From Terrimonas sp937888905 (lineage in GTDB: Bacteria > Bacteroidota > Bacteroidia > Chitinophagales > Chitinophagaceae): 64,000 bases of DNA. The stretch covers positions 225,421 to 289,420 of the forward strand of contig CALATA010000006.1 in the NCBI GenBank assembly GCA_937888905.1. Reading direction: 5' to 3'. Shown here in pieces: positions 1 through 8,662 of the stretch. Every line of letters begins with the position of its first letter. Position 1 is the first letter of the stretch. The notes under the pieces were generated by a model. It worked only from the letters and a program-made list of their open reading frames with translations, had not been told where the DNA came from and did no database searches. A program made the position numbers and the translations under genes.

Positions 1-1
1 A

Positions 2-223
2 GGTATCCGTGTGAATTGCATTTCCCCGGGCATGATCAATACTACTTTCCACAACACATTCACCAAGCCTGAAGTGCGCGCCAATGTTGCGGCTGCCACT
101 CCTTTGCGCCGTGAGGGTGAAGCACGTGAAGTAGGTGATCTCGTGCTCTTCCTGGCCAGCGACGCTTCCTCTTTCATCAACGGTGAAAGTGTGGAGATCA
201 ATGGTGGAACTTATTTTGCATAA
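2..223 (+). CDS. SDR-family oxidoreductase, C-terminal part (probable uronate/DEH reductase)
   Basis: The gene is cut by the window edge, so only its last 73 codons are visible; the open frame continues upstream of position 2. The segment opens with GIRVNCISPG, the motif after the catalytic YxxxK region of classical short-chain dehydrogenases. It ends with LASDASSFINGESVEINGG, the usual C-terminal signature of FabG-like SDRs. Members of this family reduce carbonyl groups with NAD(P)H in the cytoplasm. Directly downstream lie alginate lyases and KdgF, so the best inference is a reductase of 4-deoxy-L-erythro-5-hexoseulose uronate (DEH) making 2-keto-3-deoxygluconate. The active site is outside the window, so specificity cannot be judged; a generic 3-oxoacyl-ACP reductase annotation would also fit. 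Confidence 0.85.
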   Translation, partial: GIRVNCISPGMINTTFHNTFTKPEVRANVAAATPLRREGEAREVGDLVLFLASDASSFINGESVEINGGTYFA

Positions 224-228
224 CCGGT

Positions 229-254
229 AACGGCCGGTAGCCATACCGGCCGTT
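229..254 (+). other. Intercistronic perfect hairpin
   Basis: An 11-bp perfect inverted repeat (arms 229-239 and 244-254, loop GCCA) fills the 48-nt gap between the SDR and the PL17 gene. It lacks a T-tract, so it is probably not a full terminator; a role in mRNA stability or partial attenuation is possible. It ends 17 nt before the non-ATG start of the next gene. Confidence 0.6.
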
Positions 255-271
255 CCTTAATACTGTTTGCT

Positions 272-2452
272 TTGCGATTGCTGATTGCCTTTATCTTTTT
301 ATCCTTTGCTGGTGCCGTACAGGCGCAGCACCCGGTAACCTTTCTCAACCGTCAGGATGCGCTGGACGTCAGGATGGGACTCAACCGCTACCCGGTTCTT
401 ACTTCTTCTTATAATAATATCAAGTCGCAGGTAGATGCGTGGCTCGGAAAGGACGTCGATGTTCCTTACCCGAAAGACCCTGCCGGTGGTTATACACACG
501 ACCGTCACAAAGCCAACTATATACTGATGTTCAACGCTGGTCTGTTATATAATATAACAGGCGACCGCCGTTATGCCACATTGGTAAAAGATATTTTATT
601 AAAATACGCCGTACTAAACCCGGCCTTGTCCAAACACCCGCAGGCGACAAGCAGTTCACCCGGACATATTTTCTGGCAGGCGCTCAATGATGCCAACTGG
701 CTGGTGTATGCAGGTATTGCGTATGATCTCGTGCACAACAGTCTTACTTCAGCTGAGCGCAAACGCATAGAAGAAGGCGCTTTCAAACCGGAAGTTGACT
801 ACCTCACCAAAGATCTCGCTTCCTGGTTCGACCTTATTCACAACCACGGTGTGTGGGCCTGTGCCGGTGTAGGCATTGTTGGTATCGCTACCGACAACAA
901 GGATTATGTGGACATGGCGCTTTACGGCACAAAGAAAGACGGGAAAAGCGGATTCCTGGCACAACTCGACGGGCTCTTCTCTCCCGATGGATACTATACG
1001 GAAGGACCTTATTATGTGCGTTATGCCATTCTTCCCTACTATCTTTTTGCCAATGCACTGCATCGTTCAAGACCAACGCTTGGCATCTTCCGCCACCGCG
1101 ACAGCATCCTGCGCAAAGCACTGCTCGCCGGGCTGCAGCAGACAAATCTGGACGGAACATTCTTTCCGCTCAATGATGCACTGAAAGAAAAAGATTATAC
1201 CACCAATGAACTGGTAACGGCAGTAGACATCGCCTGGGATGTATACGGACGCGACAGTGCATTGTTATATGTGGCGGGTAAACAAAACCAGGTATTGCTC
1301 AGCCGTGGCGGAGCATCTATTGCCAAAGAAATGGCCACTTCCAAAAAAATGCCGGAAGCCTATCCTTATCGTTCGATTGAATATACCGATGGTGTAAAAG
1401 GTGATGAAGGGGGCATAAGCCTGCTGCGTGCGGGAGCCGGTAACGAGCTGACAACCCTGATCTATAAATACTCTGCTCACGGTCTTTCACACGGGCACTA
1501 TGATAAACTCAACTTCAATCTTTTTGATAAGGGAAATGAGATCATCAGCGATTATGGTTCCGTGCGTTTTATTGGCGTAGAACAAAAATACGGCGGCCGC
1601 TATCTGCCGGAAAATACAAAGTATGCCTCGCAGACGATTGCGCACAATACCCTGGTGGTAGACGAGAACAGCCATTTCAACGGAAAAGAAGAAATCGGTG
1701 AAAAACATCATTCCGATAAAGTGTTCAGCGATATCAGCAGGAAAGCGGTACAGGTTGTAGCGGCTAAAGAAGAAAATGCTTACAGCGGTGTGAAGATGAA
1801 CCGCACGCTGTATCTGCTGGATCTGCCCGGCGGACAACGACTGGTGGCCGATCTGTTCAGAGTAAAATCTGCGGCAAAACACCAATACGATCTGCCATTC
1901 CATTACAAAGGTCATCTGATCAGTGCGGGTACGAAATACGAAGCATTCACCCGTCAGCAGCAGGCGTTGGGTGAAAAGAACGGTTATCAGTTCTTGTGGA
2001 AAGAGGCGCAGGCAAATGTAAACGATACGCTCGCGCAACTGACCTTCCTGAATGGCCGTACATATTATAGCATCTCCTCACTCATTCGCGGTAAAGCTTC
2101 TTTGTTCTTTACGCGTTCGGGAGCTGGTGATCCTAATTTCAACCTGCGAAGCGAACCTTCTTATATCATCCGTCAGCAGGCCGACAACGCCACTTTTGTA
2201 AACGTGGTAGAGATACACGGCAAATTTGATCCGGTAGCTGAATTCTCTTCCGGCGCTTATTCTGCCGTTAAACAAATCAAATTGATCACCGATACAGAAG
2301 CGTATACGGTTGCGGAAATCATGATAGGAGGCAAGCGATTGCTGATCGCACAGGCCAATGCCGATGTAAAAGCAGGCACGAGACATCAATTGCCGGACGT
2401 GGGCAACTGGCAGGGACCGTATGCCGTATGGTACGACGGCAAACAATTATAA
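272..2452 (+). CDS. PL17-type oligoalginate lyase (heparinase II/III fold)
   Basis: This 726-residue protein has a signal peptide (residues 1-19, ending VQAQ) and acts in the periplasm. It has an N-terminal alginate-lyase (alpha/alpha) domain at about 50-330 and a heparinase II/III-like beta-sheet domain from about 390. N191-H192 (motif IHNHGVW) and Y248 (in YYTEGPYY) have the spacing of Asn201, His202 and Tyr258 of Saccharophagus Alg17C. The SHGHYDKLNF motif supplies the His/Asp residues of the structural metal site. PL17 enzymes are exolytic and release unsaturated monouronate from alginate oligomers. The start is TTG at 272: the next upstream in-frame stop is the TAA of the SDR gene at 221-223, no in-frame ATG intervenes, and the signal peptide begins exactly there. 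It lies second in the alginate operon, 48 nt after the reductase. Confidence 0.9.
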   Translation: MRLLIAFIFLSFAGAVQAQHPVTFLNRQDALDVRMGLNRYPVLTSSYNNIKSQVDAWLGKDVDVPYPKDPAGGYTHDRHKANYILMFNAGLLYNITGDRRYATLVKDILLKYAVLNPALSKHPQATSSSPGHIFWQALNDANWLVYAGIAYDLVHNSLTSAERKRIEEGAFKPEVDYLTKDLASWFDLIHNHGVWACAGVGIVGIATDNKDYVDMALYGTKKDGKSGFLAQLDGLFSPDGYYTEGPYYVRYAILPYYLFANALHRSRPTLGIFRHRDSILRKALLAGLQQTNLDGTFFPLNDALKEKDYTTNELVTAVDIAWDVYGRDSALLYVAGKQNQVLLSRGGASIAKEMATSKKMPEAYPYRSIEYTDGVKGDEGGISLLRAGAGNELTTLIYKYSAHGLSHGHYDKLNFNLFDKGNEIISDYGSVRFIGVEQKYGGRYLPENTKYASQTIAHNTLVVDENSHFNGKEEIGEKHHSDKVFSDISRKAVQVVAAKEENAYSGVKMNRTLYLLDLPGGQRLVADLFRVKSAAKHQYDLPFHYKGHLISAGTKYEAFTRQQQALGEKNGYQFLWKEAQANVNDTLAQLTFLNGRTYYSISSLIRGKASLFFTRSGAGDPNFNLRSEPSYIIRQQADNATFVNVVEIHGKFDPVAEFSSGAYSAVKQIKLITDTEAYTVAEIMIGGKRLLIAQANADVKAGTRHQLPDVGNWQGPYAVWYDGKQL

Positions 2453-2486
2453 TAATCAAAAATTAAATCATAACAAACCACACAAA

Positions 2487-2837
2487 ATGGGAACTAGCGA
2501 GACAACTGTAAAGGTGTTTATTGAGGACAACGAACTGGATTGGGAAATCGTGGGCGAAGGTGTGAAACGCAAGATCATGGCTTACGACGAAAAACTGATG
2601 TTCGTGAAAGTGTCGTTTGACACCAACGGCATCGGTGTATTGCATCAGCATTATCATTCACAGATCACACACGTGGAGAGCGGTGTATTTGAAGTGGAGA
2701 TCGATGGTGTAAAAAGAATTCTGAAAGCCGGTGATGCCTACATCATTCCGCCAAACCTGCTGCATGGCTGTGTATGCCTGGAAGCAGGTGTATTGATCGA
2801 CATGTTCAGCCCCATGCGCGAAGACTTCATAAAATAA
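2487..2837 (+). CDS. kdgF: KdgF-like cupin, unsaturated uronate to DEH conversion
   Basis: A 116-residue single-domain cupin. The metal site is visible as HQHYHSQ (two His plus Gln) and a later His in PPNLLHG, the pattern described for KdgF, which catalyses opening of 4,5-unsaturated monouronates to the linear keto sugar. There is no signal peptide, so it is cytoplasmic. The open frame extends upstream into the end of the PL17 gene, but the ATG at 2487 sits after a spacer typical of this phylum (AT-rich, no strong Shine-Dalgarno) and begins the cupin sequence MGTSETTV; I chose it. It ends 5 nt before the next start, so translation is probably coupled. The neighbouring lyases and reductase make uronate catabolism the natural role. 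Confidence 0.85.
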   Translation: MGTSETTVKVFIEDNELDWEIVGEGVKRKIMAYDEKLMFVKVSFDTNGIGVLHQHYHSQITHVESGVFEVEIDGVKRILKAGDAYIIPPNLLHGCVCLEAGVLIDMFSPMREDFIK

Positions 2838-2842
2838 TCAAT

Positions 2843-3886
2843 ATGACTCATCTCTTTTCCCTGATCATTGCAGCAGCATTGCTGGGTTGTGCCAAGAGTA
2901 ATACTCCTTCCGGGGGCAACGAGCCTGTAACACCGGCTCCCGTTGAGCAAACGGCCAGTGCTCCTTTGCGTACAGTGCACGTAAGTACGGCATCGCAACT
3001 GAAAGCCGCATTGCTCGATGCGCGTCCGGGCGATGATATCATTCTTGCCAACGGCACCTACAGCGGCAAGTTTGTAGTGGCCGCGGGAAAAGATGGTACC
3101 GCTGTCAATCCCATCACTTTACGTGGTAGCCGCCAGGCAGTGCTGGATGCAGGCAGCATTCAAACCGGTTATGTACTGCACCTGCAATCTTCTTACTGGA
3201 TCGTAAAAGGTATCACACTGACCAATGGCCTGAAAGGATTGATGGCGGATGGTATCCGCAATTGTGAGATCGACAGTCTTGCGGTGAACAACATCGGTGA
3301 AGAAGGTATTCACCTCCGCAAGTTCAGCGCCCTGAATACGGTACGCCGCTGCACGGTATCCCATGTAGGCCTGAAGACACCTGATTATGGTGAAGGCATT
3401 TATATTGGTTCTGCAAAAAGCAATTGGGCCAGCTATACCAATGGCCAGCCCGATAAATGCGATTCCAACCAGGTGCTCAACAATCATATTGGTCCGAACG
3501 TAACGGCAGAATGTATCGATGTGAAAGAAGGCACAACCGCGGGCATCATCCGCAATAATTATTTCGATGCCACTGGTATCACGGGTGCCAACAGCGGTGA
3601 TAGCTGGATCGATGTAAAAGGGAATAACTACCTCATTGAAAGCAATACGGGATTTAATCCCGGCGGCACCATTTTCAAAGACGGTTACCAGGTACATGTG
3701 GTGCTTTCAGGCTGGGGCAACAACAATATTTTCAAAAGCAATCAGTGCACGGTTAATACCGCAGGCTATGGTTTCAATATACAGTTGAGCGGCAGCAACG
3801 GCACTACAACAGGAAACAAGGTTTACACTTCCAATACAGTTTCGGGAGCAGGCAGTGGCGTGGCAAACATTCCGCTGACGAACTAA
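2843..3886 (+). CDS. Right-handed beta-helix lipoprotein, PL6-like alginate lyase candidate
   Basis: A 347-residue protein starting at ATG 2843 with a lipoprotein signal (lipobox LLGC, Cys16), so probably anchored in the outer membrane or facing the periplasm. Residues from about 45 to 345 are parallel beta-helix rungs (repeated IxxNxxx turns such as GIRNCEIDSLAVNNIGEEG). The segment CIDVKEGTTAGIIRNNYFD carries a Lys and an Arg in the arrangement of the Lys/Arg catalytic pair of chondroitinase B and AlyGC (family PL6). PL6 enzymes are usually 450-750 residues; this one lacks the C-terminal helix domain, so it is either a minimal PL6 or a related beta-helix lyase such as PL31. The context makes alginate or oligoalginate the likely substrate. 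The gene is packed between kdgF and the transporter. Confidence 0.7.
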   Translation: MTHLFSLIIAAALLGCAKSNTPSGGNEPVTPAPVEQTASAPLRTVHVSTASQLKAALLDARPGDDIILANGTYSGKFVVAAGKDGTAVNPITLRGSRQAVLDAGSIQTGYVLHLQSSYWIVKGITLTNGLKGLMADGIRNCEIDSLAVNNIGEEGIHLRKFSALNTVRRCTVSHVGLKTPDYGEGIYIGSAKSNWASYTNGQPDKCDSNQVLNNHIGPNVTAECIDVKEGTTAGIIRNNYFDATGITGANSGDSWIDVKGNNYLIESNTGFNPGGTIFKDGYQVHVVLSGWGNNNIFKSNQCTVNTAGYGFNIQLSGSNGTTTGNKVYTSNTVSGAGSGVANIPLTN

Positions 3887-3905
3887 CCGGATCTAAAACA
3901 AAGGC

Positions 3906-5189
3906 ATGAAAGTAAAGGGACTTCGCTGGTGGATCATCACGCTTATTGCCGTGGCTACGATCATCAATTACATTGACCGTAGCGCGATCAATATTATGTG
4001 GCCATACATCTATAAAGAATTTGGGATTGCTGATGAAAACAGCAAGGCTGCGCTCGGTCTCATCTCCAATTTCTTCCTCGTGGCTTATGCAATAGGACAG
4101 ACGCTGACCGGTAAGATGATGGATGCGATCGGTACCCGCATGGGTATGGTGGTGTCTATTGTTGGCTGGAGCATTTCCATTGCCTTACACGCGGTAGCCC
4201 GTTCGCTGGCGTCTTTCAGTGTGTTCCGCATGCTGTTGGGCGTAAGTGAAGCCGGCAACTGGCCGGGAGCGACCAAGAGCAATGCCGAATGGTTCCCCGT
4301 CCGGGAGCGCGCCATTGCGCAGGGCATTTTTGGTGCCGGCGCTTCCATGGGCTCCGTAGTGGCCGCACCGGTAATTGCAGGGTTATACCTTTCCTACGGA
4401 TGGCGCGCCACTTTTGCGGGCATAGCCGTATTGGGCATCCTCTGGGTAATTCCCTGGCTGCTCATCAATAAAAGCACACCGGATAAACATCCCTGGATCA
4501 CCAAAGAAGAACAGGATCATATCCTGGATAAAGATACTGCAGGTACCAACGGAACTGCCGGTGTCAAAGTGCTTAGTTGGAAAGAACTGCTTCGTTTCCG
4601 TAATACCTGGGGTATTATCACCTCGCGTTTTTTTATCGACCCCATCTGGTGGGTGTTTGTGATCTGGCTGCCTACTTTCCTGAAAGACCAATTCGAATTT
4701 GACATTAAACAAGTGGGAGCGTTTGCCTGGGTGCCTTACCTGTTTGCCGCAGTCGGCGGATTGCTGGGAGGCTTTTATTCCTCGGCGCTTGTACGGAGAG
4801 GTGTTGCACCAGCAAAAGCACGCAAAAGCGCCATTACCATCGGCGCGGCAATTATGCTGGCTGCCTTGGCCGCAACAGCGTTTTCGCTCGATCAGTTGTC
4901 TTCTCATGTAAACCTTGCGATTGCACTGATCAGCGCCACACTTTTCGGGTTTCAATTTTTGATCAACAATCTTCAAACCTTACCTGCTGATTATTACCAT
5001 GGCAAAAACGTGGGTACCGTATCCGGACTTGGCGGCACAGCCGCTGTGCTGGGTACTATTATTATCAATTTCCTGGTACCCGTCATCACCAAAACCAGCT
5101 ACATCACGCTTTTCGTGACGGCTGCGCTCATGGTGCCTTTAGCCTGGTTCTGTATCACTTTTATTACCACCAAAACCAAAAGAACTTAA
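3906..5189 (+). CDS. MFS transporter, hexuronate (ExuT-like) family
   Basis: A 427-residue inner-membrane protein with 12 hydrophobic segments in two halves separated by a cytoplasmic loop at about 195-230. Motifs NYIDRSAI near the N terminus and EAGNWPGATKSNAEWFP in the fourth to fifth helix region are characteristic of the anion:cation symporter branch that includes ExuT and the galactonate transporter. It probably takes up unsaturated monouronates or DEH released in the periplasm by the PL17 enzyme, using proton symport. The gene starts 19 nt after the beta-helix lyase gene. The exact substrate is inferred from context. Confidence 0.85.
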   Translation: MKVKGLRWWIITLIAVATIINYIDRSAINIMWPYIYKEFGIADENSKAALGLISNFFLVAYAIGQTLTGKMMDAIGTRMGMVVSIVGWSISIALHAVARSLASFSVFRMLLGVSEAGNWPGATKSNAEWFPVRERAIAQGIFGAGASMGSVVAAPVIAGLYLSYGWRATFAGIAVLGILWVIPWLLINKSTPDKHPWITKEEQDHILDKDTAGTNGTAGVKVLSWKELLRFRNTWGIITSRFFIDPIWWVFVIWLPTFLKDQFEFDIKQVGAFAWVPYLFAAVGGLLGGFYSSALVRRGVAPAKARKSAITIGAAIMLAALAATAFSLDQLSSHVNLAIALISATLFGFQFLINNLQTLPADYYHGKNVGTVSGLGGTAAVLGTIIINFLVPVITKTSYITLFVTAALMVPLAWFCITFITTKTKRT

Positions 5190-5228
5190 CTGACGGGAAT
5201 CTGTCCACCATTTATTAAAAGCTGCTAT

Positions 5229-8200
5229 ATGAAAAAGTTTGTATTTATCTTCCTGGGTTTGCTCACTGCAGGCCTGGTTCACGGTCAGGCGACCTATTAT
5301 TGGGTTGGCGGTGCCACCGGCAACTGGACGTCCGGTGCCAGTTGGAACACGCAACTCAATGGATCGGGTACTTCGCGTTCTTCGGCCAATACCGCCGATC
5401 GCCTTATCATCGACGGTAGTAATATCGGCGGTGCTGCTCCGGCCACCGGTATCGTAACGCCGGCCATCACCAGCTCACAAGGCTTCGGACAATTGGTATT
5501 GCAAAACAATGCCACGCTCGTTCTCGGTCGTGCAAGTTCCGGTACTTCTACTTTTACCGTTAACGGCGATGGTACTCCCGATGACGACCTGGTGGTAAAT
5601 ACAGGCTCAACCCTGAGCATCAGCAACAATGTAGCCGGACAAAGCTTTGTATTCCAGGTTGGCCTTGCCGGCACGCCTGCTACTGCGCGCATAACCGGTA
5701 CGGTTAATATCAATGGTGTGTCTTCCGGGCGCCTCGTAGCCATGAACAGGGGAACGGTGGTGTTCGCCAACGGCAGCAATGCCAATGTAAACATGACAGC
5801 CGCTTCTTCTTATCCTTTCGGCAGTGCTACGCAAGGTGTGGAGAAAGGTGTGGTGTTCGAGGCAGGTGCCAATCTCAATTATCTCGGAGGTTTCAGCCCG
5901 ATGGGTAACCAGCAGGCATTTTCTGCTATAGAATTCCGCTCGGGTAGCAACTGGTATCATAAGGTCAGCAACCCTGCAAGCTCAGGTTCTTTTTTCAATA
6001 CAAAATTCTTTGCTAACATCATTGTGGAGAATGGAGCGGTACTCGCAGCGGATGGTCCTGTTTATCGCATAGAAAACCTGGATGTACAGGCAGGCGGAAG
6101 TTTCATTACGCACAGCTCCGGTCATACTTCGATCGTAGGTAATGTGATCGTGAACGGTACCTTCTCTTCGCAGGCCGCCGTACGCAACAATATTGTGGTG
6201 CTTGGTGGCGCCAGTCAGACTGTATCGGGTTCCGGCGCATTCACCATTCCTTACCTTACCGTTGCGGCTACGGCGAATGTGACGTTACAACGCGATATCA
6301 CGGCGCTCGATACGGCCGTTAATATTTATGGTAAAATAAATTTCAATACGTATAAACTGGTTGGTGAAGGCACGTTCACTTCCCGTGTAAACGCAACCGC
6401 TACTTCCGGCAACGGCGACCTCGCAGCAGGTTCTTACCAGATCACCGGAGTAAGCAGCATCGGCAGCATCACCGGCCTGAAGATTACCGGCCCGGGCATT
6501 GCTCCCAATACCTCCGTTGTAGGTTTTTCCGGCGGCAACAGTACTATTTCTTTATCACAACCTATTTTGTCCAGCGGAACAGGTGTGGCTTTTGTATACA
6601 GCAGCGATACCGCCGTACTCACTACTTCCAATCCGAACGGTATGGACAGTCTGACTGGTTCTGTTGTGGTGAGAAATACCAAAACCTTCCAGAACGGAAC
6701 AAGTTATGTGATCAATGCAGCTACCAATAAGCCACTTGGTGTTACATCCGGGTCCGGTGACGCTGCGGTGAATGCCGGTTATGTTCATATCAATGCACCG
6801 GTTACCCTTAATCGTACCCTGAGCGTCTATCATCATCTTACATTGAATAATAAACTCACGGTACCGGCGAATGATACGGTACATATCCGTGCCGGCGCCT
6901 TCATTGACGGAAGCATTGGTACCGGATATGTTGTTACTGCTGCCAACTCAACCAATGGTGAAGCGGGAGTATTGCAGTATGATGGTATCACCACTGCCAC
7001 CGTACTACCCGTTGGTTCTGCAACTTCTTATCTGCCCGTGACTGTTACACCATCTGCGGTCTCTGATTTTTTGGTTAATACTTTCGAAGGCATTACCAAC
7101 AACGGCCAGCCCAACGGTACGGCCTTTACAGCAATCGAAAAACAAACAGTAGTGGATGCAGTTTGGAATATCAACCGCTTATCCGGTTCGGGTAGCGCAG
7201 ATGTTCGTCTCGGTTGGACAGCCGGATTGGAAGGCTCAGCCTTTACCACACTTCCCGGTTCTGATATCGGTGTGATCCGCAACATCGGTACAGCTTTCTC
7301 CCTTCCGCTTGGCACAGGAGACAATACCAATAATACGGCTTCCGCTTCTGTGAGCACGTTTGGTGCTTTCAGTGTAGGTGCTATACCACAGGTTGATCCG
7401 TTTGTGTTCAATCCTATTCCTGATAAAATTTATGGTGCGGCAGATTTCGGCGGCGGTGCTACCAGTCTCAATACCACGCAGCCGATCACTTACTCCAGCA
7501 GTAATACTGCGGTAGCTACCATTGTAGCGGGAAATATTCATATTGTTGGTGCAGGTACAACGACCATTACTGCTTCACAGGCAAGCGACGGTGTGTATCC
7601 GGCAGAGAGCGCTACGCAAACGTTGACCGTTTTGAAAGCGCCGCTCACTATTAAAGCAGACGATAAATTAAAAGTGCAGGATGATGTGATGCCGACGCTC
7701 ACCGCCACTTATACAGGGTTTGTATATGGCCAGACACCTTCAGCCCTGCTCACGCCGGCGACAATCACTACTACCGCTACTGTTAACTCGTTGCCCGGTA
7801 CTTATCCGATCAATGTTGCGGGAGCTACTTCCAATAATTACCAGATCACATTTGTACCCGGTACGCTGACCGTGCAGCCGCGTCTCACGCAGACCATCAC
7901 CTTTAATGACCTGATCGTTAAAACCTATGGTAATGCAGCGTTCCCTGTGGTAGCGACTTCTACCAACACTACTATTCCGGTCACTTTCACCAGCAGCAAT
8001 CCTGCTGTGGCAACGGTGACGGGTAATACGGTAACGATCGTTGGCGCAGGCACCACTACTATCACGGCAGCGCAGGCAGGCAATGTGTTTTACTTCCCGG
8101 CTACCAGCGTGAGCCGCACACTGACTGTGAACAAAGCCAATCTCACGATCCGGATAAACGATACCAGCCGCCTGCAGGGACAACCCAATCCTGAATTCAG

Positions 8201-8645
8201 GCTCACTTACACAGGTTTTGTAAATGGTGACAATGCGAGCTCGCTGACTACGCCACCAACAGCTTCAACTGTTGCTGACATTAACTCAGCAGCCGGTTAT
8301 TACACCGTAACACCGACCGGTACGGTCACCAACAACTACAACGTAACGGCTGTGGCCGGCCGTCTGACCGTTTATCCTGCCGCGGGTAAGGACGCCGTGG
8401 ACATGAATGTGTACATGAGCAGCAGCACAACGCTGACCGCGCGGGTCTACGTAACAGAACCGGCTCTTGCAGATGTGCAGTTATATGATCTGTCAGGCAA
8501 ATTGGTAAGGCAACGTAACTCATTCATGCCGGCCGGATTTGTAAACCTCAACATTCACGTAGCGGATATTCCGTCCGGTATATATGTGGTGGTGATCCGC
8601 AACGGCAAACTGGACCTGCGTAAAAAAGTTCAAATCATTCACTAA
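5229..8645 (+). CDS. Large secreted MBG-domain protein with T9SS type A sorting domain
   Basis: An 1138-residue extracellular protein with a signal peptide (1-20, ending VHGQ). The N-terminal half (about 25-640) is Gly/Thr/Asn-rich beta structure starting with YYWVGGATGNW, as in many Bacteroidota surface proteins. Then follow two units, each a Big_2-like Ig domain (about 726-803 and 885-963, both with the motif VGAGTTTITA) plus an MBG domain (about 804-884 and 964-1048, with LTIKADDK and LTIRINDT). The last 80 residues (QLYDLSGKLVR, SGIYVVVIRNGK) are a type A T9SS sorting domain, so the protein should cross the outer membrane and be cell-attached or released. No catalytic motif was recognised. 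Its place inside the alginate operon suggests polysaccharide binding or adhesion to algal or biofilm material, but that is inference. Confidence 0.8.
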   Translation: MKKFVFIFLGLLTAGLVHGQATYYWVGGATGNWTSGASWNTQLNGSGTSRSSANTADRLIIDGSNIGGAAPATGIVTPAITSSQGFGQLVLQNNATLVLGRASSGTSTFTVNGDGTPDDDLVVNTGSTLSISNNVAGQSFVFQVGLAGTPATARITGTVNINGVSSGRLVAMNRGTVVFANGSNANVNMTAASSYPFGSATQGVEKGVVFEAGANLNYLGGFSPMGNQQAFSAIEFRSGSNWYHKVSNPASSGSFFNTKFFANIIVENGAVLAADGPVYRIENLDVQAGGSFITHSSGHTSIVGNVIVNGTFSSQAAVRNNIVVLGGASQTVSGSGAFTIPYLTVAATANVTLQRDITALDTAVNIYGKINFNTYKLVGEGTFTSRVNATATSGNGDLAAGSYQITGVSSIGSITGLKITGPGIAPNTSVVGFSGGNSTISLSQPILSSGTGVAFVYSSDTAVLTTSNPNGMDSLTGSVVVRNTKTFQNGTSYVINAATNKPLGVTSGSGDAAVNAGYVHINAPVTLNRTLSVYHHLTLNNKLTVPANDTVHIRAGAFIDGSIGTGYVVTAANSTNGEAGVLQYDGITTATVLPVGSATSYLPVTVTPSAVSDFLVNTFEGITNNGQPNGTAFTAIEKQTVVDAVWNINRLSGSGSADVRLGWTAGLEGSAFTTLPGSDIGVIRNIGTAFSLPLGTGDNTNNTASASVSTFGAFSVGAIPQVDPFVFNPIPDKIYGAADFGGGATSLNTTQPITYSSSNTAVATIVAGNIHIVGAGTTTITASQASDGVYPAESATQTLTVLKAPLTIKADDKLKVQDDVMPTLTATYTGFVYGQTPSALLTPATITTTATVNSLPGTYPINVAGATSNNYQITFVPGTLTVQPRLTQTITFNDLIVKTYGNAAFPVVATSTNTTIPVTFTSSNPAVATVTGNTVTIVGAGTTTITAAQAGNVFYFPATSVSRTLTVNKANLTIRINDTSRLQGQPNPEFRLTYTGFVNGDNASSLTTPPTASTVADINSAAGYYTVTPTGTVTNNYNVTAVAGRLTVYPAAGKDAVDMNVYMSSSTTLTARVYVTEPALADVQLYDLSGKLVRQRNSFMPAGFVNLNIHVADIPSGIYVVVIRNGKLDLRKKVQIIH

Positions 8646-8662
8646 TACATCAAGCATAATAC

